Shown: in pieces, positions 55,856-64,000 of the stretch
Position numbering within the stretch: the first letter of the stretch is position 1
Layout: the number at the start of each line of letters is the position of its first letter
NCBI GenBank assembly: GCA_008704415.1
Contig: VXIS01000029.1
Coordinates: 62,001 to 126,000 of the forward strand
From: Sphaerosporella brunnea
Lineage: Eukaryota > Ascomycota > Pezizomycetes > Pezizales > Pyronemataceae
Length of the DNA: 64,000 nucleotides
Direction of reading: 5' to 3'
Made by a program: the position numbers and the translations under genes
The notes under the pieces: model-generated
What the model was told of the DNA's origin: nothing
Databases searched by the model: none
The model's input: only the letters and a program-made list of their open reading frames with translations

Positions 55856-55868
55856 TGGTCGTTTTGTG

Positions 55869-58101
55869 TTCAGAGGATATATACAAACTTGCACCCATGG
55901 CCAGTGATAGGCTATGATTGGCAAGGTCAGCGTGAGGTCCTGGTGTCTGTAGACTGCCTGCTGCCCATAGCAGTGATAATGAATGATACATAGTGGCTGA
56001 AGATACCCCCATGCTGTCTCCCACGCCACTACTGTACAACATGCATCCCCCGCCCAGGCCGTGAACACAGCCACAGCTCTTCGGCCAGCTTGATAAGAGT
56101 ACGTAAGCACACTATGTGGCGCCTGCAACATCAGCGGTCTCCACAAACCTCCGGCCCCCGGCTCCAGATGCGGACTTCATGCTTGTCCATATACTTCTTC
56201 TTCTGTAATTTGCGCATGCGACGCGTGGAGAGAGATGGAACTAAATACCGAGATTCTGAACAGCGCATACGTACATACATACATGTACTATACCTACCTT
56301 TTCCACGTGCATGCACACGGCCGCGGCCACGGCCACGGCAAACTACATACGTTTTAATTCCCGACAGTAGCGAGTGTGGGCGAGTCGACAGAAGCCGGAT
56401 CCGGAACGTTGGGGGCTCCGACCGGATTTGGCGTTTGTGTGTGGTTTGACATTCAGGGGGGGCTGTGGAAATCACCAACACAAGAAAGAAAAAGTGAATT
56501 TACATACCTCTTAAGGGGGCTCTAGATATATATCAATCACCCAACATGCAAAATGCGCAGTAAGCAAACGTCAGAGAACCCTAATTATGTATATAAGGAA
56601 ACAACATCGTCACCCGCGGAATGTCAGCACCCTATCTCTCCCATCAAAAACGACAAAAAAAAACCCCCCCATCCCGTGGCAGAAGCCAAGACAAAACCTC
56701 TGCCGTCGCCTCGGTAAAAAAAAAAGGAAGCTCCCACAAACATCAATGTTTCAGATCCGGCAGCGCACCAAGATCCGAAGAACAGCCGCGACCCAACTGT
56801 AAACAACACGTGCTCAGCCTCCTGCTGCGGGACCGGATTTGGTGGCGGCGGCGGCGGCGGCGGTTGAGAGCTACAGATGTACCACACACAATCCTTTTGC
56901 AAGTACTAGTAGGTTAGGCAACTCGAAAGCCAGACAGGAGTTCGAGCCGTGACCGAAAGCAGACGGTTCGAGTAAATTACCCCCCCAGCGCGGCACAGTA
57001 TCCCGTAAGCCCAACTCACCTTACAGCGCACTGTGAGTTGTCCCTGTAGCGCACGGTCCCCGCCGCCCCCCCCGCCCCCCCGCCCCCTGAAGCGGCAATC
57101 CTCCTCGAGTGATGCCGCATGCTACGCTCTTGCCGCTACATACTAACCGCGCTAGGCGAGAGCCGCCTTTCTACCCCCCTTGCAAGCGTCTATAAATAGC
57201 TTAGCCCAAAGCCTTAGTATTGTCCCCCCCGCCCGTTTTTGGCAGGAGGGAACAAGACTTGGCTGCAGCTGAGAGGGGCGTAAGCTTTGTATCTTGACTC
57301 CCCCCACCGAGTATGGTCCAGGCGCAAAATCTGCTGCAAGAGCGCCACTTTTTGTGCCTCGATCGGAAGCAGTGGTGCCACTTGGTGTAGACAGCCTGAA
57401 AGAAAAGGCAATTCAGGCAGCCAGTGCGACGGTAGCACTACCTTCGCGGGGGTGGGGTAGACGTCTCTCTGGATTCTTGATCAGGATGCATGCAGATCGA
57501 GCTGTCACTTCTGAAGTACCCACGCGGACGTATGACAACAAGCTGCTGAAACGCAAGACGTTTGAGAACACGACATTGCGCAGAACAACCGAACATGAGT
57601 GAATGCTAAATCCCATTGTGATACTCCTCGATATCATGGCTCACCGGCCTTTTAAAATACTGTCGAAAAAAAGAGATGCCTCCCACTAAATACAAACTCT
57701 AAGAAACCCGAATTTGAGAATGTACAAAAAAATGTCCTCCAAAGAAGTTGAATGTATTCACAAAAGGGGATGATATGCAGCATAAGCAACCACCAACCAC
57801 TAGGAAGAAGCAAAAATCCAACCACTACCCACCTCTCTGGGCGTAATACCAACAAAGACCCCACTCGCCTTATGAACTCGGATTGGCGAGACGTGAATAG
57901 GACCATACCACCGGAAATCGCATAAACCCCACAAGCCAGGGAACCCAACCAACTGGCCCACCGTGTGACAGGGGGCAACAACCAATCCCCAACACCCCAG
58001 AATGTAAAAACGTAACCACAGCGACGCAGATGCAAAGTCGATTTCGCTTGTGTGTGTTGCTCTGGCGTGGAAACGTAGCAAACAAACAGCGTCCATCTAT
58101 C
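55869..58101. other. Gene-poor stretch
   Basis: No gene clearly supported. A TATAAATA at 57192-57199 lies about 100 bp before a plus-strand open frame (57294-57602, 102 codons) with no known domain. C-runs at about 57062-57083 and (GGC)n at about 56842-56860 are low-complexity. Confidence 0.35.
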
Positions 58102-59017
58102 TCAAATAAATCCGCCCTTTTTCGCGAAAATTGCGGCGATATCCTCCTCCTCAGATGGTGGATCCGGTAGGGGCTTGTCCTCCCAATCGCTCCGTGACGA
58201 AGCGGCACTGGTCGATCGACTTATCGAAATCCCAAGTTCTCGTCCATACTCCTCGATTTCCTCGCTCCACTTCAGTCCATCCCTATTCCATCGAATGTAC
58301 TCGTCGTTCACCCCAACCATCCCCCGGTGTCCATGTTGTCGCTCGTACTCCGCTTTCAACCGTAACAACATATTGTCCGTGACCTCCATGCTCGGATAAC
58401 ACCGCCGAATGTACCCCCTAGTCATCGGTTTCCCGCGAGAGATGTAAACCAATCTTCGTAGGATATCCACCGCATCATCGAAGCTCGCATCCCATGACCC
58501 TCGTGAGAGCTTGTCAAGCGTCGACTTGAGGGCATAGCAATGATCGAGCGCAAACAGCGTCAAGCCCTCGGAAGAGAAAAAGATGTCGTTTTGCAACAAG
58601 CTCCGTTCGACCACTATTTCCCGGAGATCTTCAGGAACCGAGCGACCGAGAGTCGTGTTGACCCAGTTGGTGTTAAGGTTGAACAGCTTCTGGGCCCGCT
58701 GCACCGAGCGTGTGAGCGTTGTCATAGTTTTTGGCGTCAGCTCTGAGACCAGAAGAATGCTCAGACTCGTGCTAGTAGGCTATTAGTACTGTTTATGCTT
58801 GAATGATTCCGCAAATTTGAACAACTCACCAGGTGGGCTTGGTTTTGTACAGCAGGCACGGTAGAGAGCAGCCCCCGACGATGAGGTGGACATGTAGATT
58901 CTTCCGTCGAAGGTCCCGGCTCACGTACTCCAAGGCCTGTGTGATCTCCTCCGCGTCCATCTCCACCTCGAAGGAAAGGACCGGTGTTGCCGTCGGCGAG
59001 GATGGTTTTTGGCCCAT
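58102..59017 (-). CDS. Conserved-looking fungal protein of unknown function, 285 aa
   Basis: Two exons, 59017-58830 and 58771-58102, are joined over a 58-nt intron (phase 2, GTGAGT...CTACTAG). The start ATG 59017 gives MGQKPSSPTATP. The N-terminal part has EITQALEYVSRDLRRKNLHV. The join restores a smooth stretch (LSILLVSELTPKTMTTLTRS), then comes a helical core (AQKLFNLNTNWVNTTLGRSV; SEGLTLFALDHCYALKSTLD). The C-terminus is acidic and Pro-rich (WEDKPLPDPPSEEEDI). No signal peptide or membrane helix. It looks like one of the DUF families restricted to Pezizomycotina, but I cannot name a role. Intact frames and good splice signals make it a real gene. Confidence 0.78.
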
Positions 59018-60628
59018 GTTGACTAATTGTCGAGTCACACAAAGTCTTGAGCCGACTGCGATCTGGGGCAGGGCCGATTATTTGTATCTTAAGGGGAAAC
59101 GAAGATGAGGAGGTGGTGTTGGTGGCGGCGGAGTGAGAGTGTGGGTGCACGGAGAGCAAGTAGCTTGAGCACATAGGAACACAGCACTAGCCTGTGACGC
59201 GGCTACGCAGATTGGTGAAGCGACGTGGCGCGTATCCATTTGAAAAGACCGGGCAAAAGCGCTAGCCAACAAACCGCGGCTGTTCTTCCAGCCGAAGAGC
59301 GGGGTTTACGACTTACTCTCATCACATCTGGCGTTCAACGAGAGACTTCCATTGGACCAGCCACCCTCTAGGCTGATAGTCAATGTGGCCGGCAAAAACG
59401 ACAACGTTTCTGCAGATAATGGTCCCGAGCTTGTAAGGGTTCTGCGCGATAATTACACCGCCTGTCGTTAAGCGCGCAAGCTTCTTCGGACTTCGAGACG
59501 GCCACTATTACTGCTAGCGTTGAGTTGACCGACCGGTCTCCTGAGGTATCAATATCACCACCGCCACTGGGCCTAAAAAAATGGCGGGGTGGCCTCGCCA
59601 AATTGAAACGCCCTACCTAAAAATCATCACGAAAGGTGCAGCTGCTGAAAGATTTTTACCTCATTCTGTTTTGCAGTTTGGATTAGGGGGCGGCACTTGC
59701 AGATGTGCCTTGCCCGCGCCGTGGGACGGCTTGATGAGGGAAATTTTGCTCAATCAGTTGGGTACAGGATTGACGTCAAATTAATCATGTTCCAGCCCAA
59801 TGACGGATAACGGCCAGTAATGGTTCCTTTGTTCCAGTACTTGTGTCTTCGGCATAGATACCCCATGGAGATCGCCATCGCTATTTGATAGATCGGCAGC
59901 CAAGACCCAGTGAGACGTGAATGACATGAGTTGCCGGAAAGTGTGGCTTCCAAACACTTCCTTTGCTCCCTCCCGGTGTCCCCAACGAAAACTGAGGTTT
60001 TGCAAGAAGCCCCGGACAATCATCGCCTAATCAAACCGAAAACGCTTAAGCTGCATCTGCCTGAGGCCAGGCTGGCAAACGTCACCTATGAAAACTTGGC
60101 TCTCCCGCCAGCGACATGTGGCACGAGCCATTTGTGAAGTGTCCTCTTAATCTATTTCATGCAAGTCGAGCGTCACTCGATGCAATCCAGACCTCCTACT
60201 ATTGTCCAAGGCAATCCATCTTACTGGACCGGCTACGTGCAATTGGCGCCGGCCACGCAAACCCAGAACAGACAGCAAGGTCACCGAGCCTGCAAAACAA
60301 CGCACGCCGCTGCCTGGCTGTCTTGCGCGGTATTGGAGACGAGTTGCTGTACAGTAAGCCAACTGTGGGCTGGCGGTACCGTGCATCAAGCTTTTGCTAT
60401 TGAAACCACTTTAACGCTGCGCCGAGTCCTGGCCAATGACTAGAAGTTCGGGGTCGGGCAAACAGCCGCACCAGCCGCAGAGAGACTACTTGAAGAAGCG
60501 GTTTTTTTGGTGGACGCTGACCAGAACTTGCACGTAGCGAAATAGTGATGACTCGAGGACTGTGATGGACGTGACAATGGTGTCAGTCATGGCAGTACTA
60601 TGGCAGCTTTATGTGACGCACACTCTAC
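59018..60628. other. Intergenic, no gene seen
   Basis: Upstream region of the 285-aa protein gene, then unassigned DNA up to the hAT MITE. Open frames on both strands are short and show no domain. Confidence 0.35.
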
Positions 60629-60973
60629 CAGTGTTCCTAATAGCCAGCCCGCCAGTTGGGCTGATCGAAATGACGGGCGCGCTGTTTGGGCTGCAGCCCA
60701 TGCCGGGCTGGCTGGCGGGCTTCCAGCGGATGCAGGGATCATGCGCTATGGGGAATGGAGCAACAGCTACACAGAAACACTCTTCATTTTCTTCAGTTTA
60801 CGACGTAACTAGGTCAAACTGATGGTTGCATGACAGGTTCACCTCAGTCGAAAGTTCTTGGCAGCCCAGCAGCCCACCAGCCAGCCCGTCGTTATTTTGA
60901 GACAGCCGGGCTGTTGCCTTTTGGCAGCCCGCCCAGACAGCCGGGCTTTTTGGGCCGGCTATTAGAAACACTG
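60629..60973. mobile_element. hAT-type MITE, 345 bp, perfect 8-bp target duplication
   Basis: Flanked by CACTCTAC at 60621-60628 and 60974-60981. The ends are CAGTGTTCCTAATAGCC (left) and, inverted, CAGTGTTTCTAATAGCC (right). The inside is GGCTG/CAGCCC-rich and has no transposase. It belongs to the same family as 8054-8701. Confidence 0.88.
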
Positions 60974-61243
60974 CACTCTACCAAGTTACCGATTCTACCG
61001 ATTTCTCGCCGTAATTCGGACATTTAGTCTGAATAGATCCGAGATGCCTTGATGGACCGATCATGCGGTATCACTCTTCTCTATTCCCGCTCTTGTGGTG
61101 GGGAACCACCCAACCAAACCCAACAAACAGTCTCAAGAACATTTTGCCTCTGCTTAATAGTAGAGAAGATGCTTTTGGGGACCAGAAAGAAAAAAGCAGC
61201 AGGCGGTGCATAGGAAAAAAATTAGAACGCGAGTCAGAAAGAG

Positions 61244-61363
61244 AAAAAAACCTTCCGCTCCCAGTCGATTAAGGAGCGGTGAGGAAACCCCAGGACTCGA
61301 ACCGGTGCACCCCAGCTGTGGAGGGGTGCGGAGTCCTACACTTAACCGTTGAGCCACAGGGGG
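61244..61363 (-). ncRNA. tRNA-like Pol III unit (SINE head or pseudo-tRNA)
   Basis: On the minus strand an A-box-like TGGCTCAACGG (61356-61346) and a perfect B box GGTTCGAGTCC (61303-61293) are spaced as in a tRNA with a long variable region. A run of seven T (61250-61244) follows and can end Pol III transcription. The supposed acceptor arms do not pair and the D stem is weak, so it is not a working tRNA. GGACTC and GAGTCC can pair over the interior. Confidence 0.45.
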
Positions 61364-62055
61364 TTTTTTGGTAGCAGGCTCAACCTGAAAGAGACAATGA
61401 ACCCTCCTACCTGCTATGAGTAATTCCTTTGGTTGGAGATGAGCAAAGCTGTCCGAATCCGTCATGCTTCCGGACGGTGCGGACAGGATGTTTGGCTAAA
61501 GGACAACATGGAAAACTAAGTACATACTAGGGAGCAAAGAGGTTCCACTTGGGTCAGACATAACCAACTGATGTCTCTTGATCCCCACAACCGGAACACC
61601 CAACCCGACTTGCAAGCACCAGGATCATGGCCTAAAGCATCTATATCGGATTATCAAATCAATCCCAGGCTTGTTTGTATTCCCATCAGCCCTGCAGAGC
61701 CCTGGTCAACCCACCAGCGGGAGATTTAGGTAGGAACTGGGTAGATTCTCACTATTCATAGATTGCCCAAATGATTCTTTCCAGAATAGAGTCATACATA
61801 GTGTTAATTGTTTGATAATTTCAAGACCTGTTTTACCGCCGTCCCTCCCGTCCCCCGCTGTTCCTATCCATACCAACTGCCGATCCTCCACTTTTCAAAG
61901 ATATGCACAGTTCCATCAGACCCTAATACAAGGCCACATTTGCCCACACCCCATACTAGCCCCCCCTCCCCCCAGATGCATTATGTATCCCAAAGAACTA
62001 ACCAAGCCTACTCCTTCAAACGCCTGCCAAGAAAACATCCCCTACCAATGCCACT
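61364..62055. other. Intergenic, no gene seen
   Basis: 3' flank of the CBM14 gene; only short open frames. Confidence 0.35.
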
Positions 62056-62374
62056 CTAGTAGTGCGGGCCGCCCACTGTGCAGCCAGCGTGGGCGGGGTA
62101 ATCGCAGTTCCAGCTGTTGGGGCTGAAGTCCAATCCAGCGGGGCAGTTAAACTTGACGGGTCCAGAGTAGTCACAGATGTAGAAGACATTGCAGTCGGCA
62201 TCATCGGTCAAGAAGGTAGTTGGGTCGGTCGGGTGGATCTCGGGGCAACTGCAGAGACAGCTTGTAAGCGGGGGGGGAGACAGAATTAGAGATGTTGTGA
62301 ACGTACGTTCCGCTGGGTGCGGCCGCGACGGAGGCTGCGAGGGCAAGGACGGTGGCGATGAGGGTGAACTGCAT
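62056..62374 (-). CDS. Small secreted chitin-binding protein (CBM14/peritrophin-A), 86 aa
   Basis: Two exons, 62374-62307 and 62248-62056, with a 58-nt intron splitting a Thr codon. A signal peptide (MQFTLIATVLALAASVAAAPSG) is followed by a single CBM14 module. Its six cysteines lie in CPEIHPTD, DADCNVFYICDYSG, KFNCPAGLDF, NSWNCDYPAH and AGC, with the usual aromatic residues between. The protein ends ten residues after the module, so it is only a binding domain. CBM14 proteins bind chitin. In plant-associated fungi similar small proteins (Avr4 type) shield hyphae from host chitinases, and others simply cover the wall. Which applies here cannot be told. Confidence 0.87.
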
Positions 62375-62494
62375 TTTGATTGTTGTTCAAGGTAGTAGAA
62401 GCCTGAAGTGCTTGGAAGGTTTTTGGATGCTTGTAGGAGATTGTTGAGGATGCTGGTGGATGGAGAAGAGACTGTTGGGTGGCGGGGAGGTGGG

Positions 62495-62502
62495 TTTATA
62501 TA
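62495..62502 (-). promoter_or_regulatory. TATA box of the CBM14 gene
   Basis: TATATAAA on the minus strand, about 120 bp upstream of the start codon. Confidence 0.55.
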
Positions 62503-63836
62503 CACTTCAGTTTTCCAACACGATGAAGCGTTTTTCGTTGACGGAGCAGCCGTGAACAAACATCATCATGAGATCATGAAATGATAAGAATAGCAACGAC
62601 TGAGAATGGCGAGAGCCAGCCTGGATCCGGACGGTGTCTGACTTCACGATGCTGGTAGCTACTATGAGTCTACTCTAGCTTCTGTACACGGAGGTTTCGG
62701 AAATAGATTTGCCCAGAGCGAGTGATGATGCTGCGCCCCGAAAACGAACTGCCCTGCCGTCGTACACAGCCTAAAGTGCTTTTTCAGTTCCAGATTGTCA
62801 GGCAACAACCCATGTTTCCCGAAGCCGCGCCTTGTTGATCATTGCTCCACATTGTCGGGTATAGCGGATCCACGTATTGGTGCTTCTCTGCGCATGATCG
62901 TCGCTGAGAGAGAATTGAAATGGTGAGAGCCTGAAGACTTCATGATCACCTCGAGGCTAGAGCCTCTTGTCAAAGAATCTTTTGGCTTCAACCATTTTGT
63001 CTCTTCAACGTCACCGCCGAGATCCCAGAGCCAACAACGCCCTGAAAGTGCATCGAGTCAATATCTTGACCTCTCGTATTGACGGAACGTCGCGGCAGCC
63101 ACGATTAATCAACGGACCAATAAAGTGCGTCAATATGAGTTCATTTGGGCTACCTTTGCCTCAACACCGGTATAGCGGAAAGCCATCGTGTTTCGTCGAA
63201 TGACGTCCACTGGCACCTTGCTAAATCTAGGATCGTGGTACGGCTTCTTCACAGCCGAGTGCTGTTTTTGGCGTTCTGCCCATGGTCACGATGGACGTGC
63301 AGGTGAATAATGGGCTCACAAGTTTTTTTTTACCCCGCAAGTTGTGTGGTGTCCTCAGCCGCAGAATCCAAATGCGCAGTGGGCTATTTTGAGATCCGTA
63401 CATCCGAGCCATGTGTAACCATCATCGTTTGTCACTTAAGTGGTGGGTTAGGGCCGGGTATCGAGAGCTACTGTGGACATCAACACCAGCAAGACAACCC
63501 TCGATGAATTCATGGACGATACTGATACCGAGTGTGGCGACCACACGGTGTGCAGTCATTATGTAATGTCATATGTACGTTGCAGTCAGGGCGTTTGCTT
63601 TCATTCCGTGAAAAAAAAAAGCCAGATCAAATAGAGAGTCCGCCATCGCGCAAAAAAAACCTGTGAGCCACAGCGCCGCTCCAAAATGGTAGAGCTGTGC
63701 AGTCGCTTCGCTCCAAAATCCGACAGGTCGGAAATTTAGGGTTAGGCCTCCGGAAAACCCCACTAGAAAACGCCACCGGGAAACGCCACACCAACCTGAT
63801 TATAGGGATAGATGAAGGCTACTCTGTTTCTGTCAG
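62503..63836. other. Intergenic region between two secretory genes
   Basis: The CBM14 gene (minus) and the edge gene (plus) are divergent, so their control regions lie here. No further gene seen. Confidence 0.35.
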
Positions 63837-63843
63837 TATATAA
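63837..63843 (+). promoter_or_regulatory. TATA box of the right-edge gene
   Basis: TATATAA, about 113 bp before ATG 63956; the leader in between is CA/TC-rich, as in highly expressed fungal genes. Confidence 0.55.
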
Positions 63844-63955
63844 TCAATAGCCTTCCACCTCGAGCTCTTTTCCCCACCAACCAGCACTCCTCAAAGCCAA
63901 CATCAGTCCAATCCAAATCTTCCTCAAAAATTTCAACCCACCCAGAACACACAGA

Positions 63956-64000
63956 ATGCAGTTCACCACCGTCGCCGTTCTCCTCGCGGCTGCCACTAGC
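63956..64000 (+). CDS. Start of a secreted protein gene, cut by the window edge
   Basis: ATG 63956 opens MQFTTVAVLLAAATS, a clear signal-peptide start, close in wording to that of the CBM14 protein (MQFTLIATVLALAAS). Only 15 codons are visible. It may be a paralogue of the divergent neighbour or simply another secreted protein. Confidence 0.6.
   Translation, partial: MQFTTVAVLLAAATS

Noticed and set aside
57294..57602. 102-codon plus-strand frame behind a TATAAATA
   Set aside because: Attractive promoter position but no family likeness; TATA-like strings occur by chance in this AT/GC-mixed DNA.
61284..61363. Functional tRNA gene on the minus strand
   Set aside because: The acceptor arms (CCCCCTG against GGTTTCC) do not pair and the D stem has a mismatch; kept only as a tRNA-like Pol III unit.

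Overview
The window is nuclear DNA of a filamentous ascomycete (Pezizomycotina). The host genes carry short introns of 45-110 nt with GT-AG ends and a usual branch motif. Their products are typical of the group: a DYRK/Pom1-type polarity kinase, a DUF1996+WSC secreted protein, a Pex28-32 family DysF peroxin, RNase H2 subunit B, a GH45 endoglucanase and a CBM14 secreted protein. I cannot fix the genus. All exon structures were inferred by eye from splice signals, reading frame and family likeness.

Layout. 0-2 kb: the first exon of a possible mitochondrial NAPE-PLD-like enzyme leaving on the left, then a four-exon GH45 cellulase (minus). 2.9-8.7 kb: a block of DNA transposons, namely a TA-flanked MITE, a complete 3.24 kb Tc1/mariner-superfamily element with perfect 29-bp inverted repeats and a 775-aa transposase, a fold-back MITE and a hAT-type MITE with 8-bp target duplications. 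10.2-10.9 kb: a 5'-truncated LINE with its target duplication. 13.4-17.2 kb: a 1199-aa proline-rich/coiled-coil protein. 17.7-19.1 kb: decayed repeat sequence with a zinc-knuckle relic. 21-24.6 kb: a divergent pair, a nucleotide-sugar transporter-like protein and a polysaccharide pyruvyl transferase-family enzyme, that may act together in Golgi glycan decoration. 28-30.7 kb: three small uncharacterised proteins, two of them coiled-coil proteins in divergent orientation. 32.8-40.6 kb: the DUF1996+WSC protein converging on the Pom1-like kinase. 43.3-45.9 kb: peroxin and RNase H2B in tandem.

46.0-54.8 kb is one nested insertion. A Tad-type LINE (minus strand) is bounded by a perfect 14-bp target duplication. 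A 2.19 kb mariner-type transposon with perfect 54-bp inverted repeats sits inside its first ORF, and removing the transposon plus one TA puts the two ORF1 halves back in one frame. Two more LINE fragments follow at 55.1-55.9 kb, one only 87 bp long with a 13-bp target duplication. 58.1-59.0 kb: a conserved-looking 285-aa protein. 60.6-61.0 kb: a second hAT MITE. 61.3 kb: a Pol III-type, tRNA-like unit. 62.1-62.4 kb: an 86-aa secreted CBM14 protein; a further secretory gene starts at the right edge.

The strongest unusual content is the transposon archaeology, with exact boundaries readable for seven insertions, and the possible glycan-pyruvylation pair. I did not find a convincing wholly new system.
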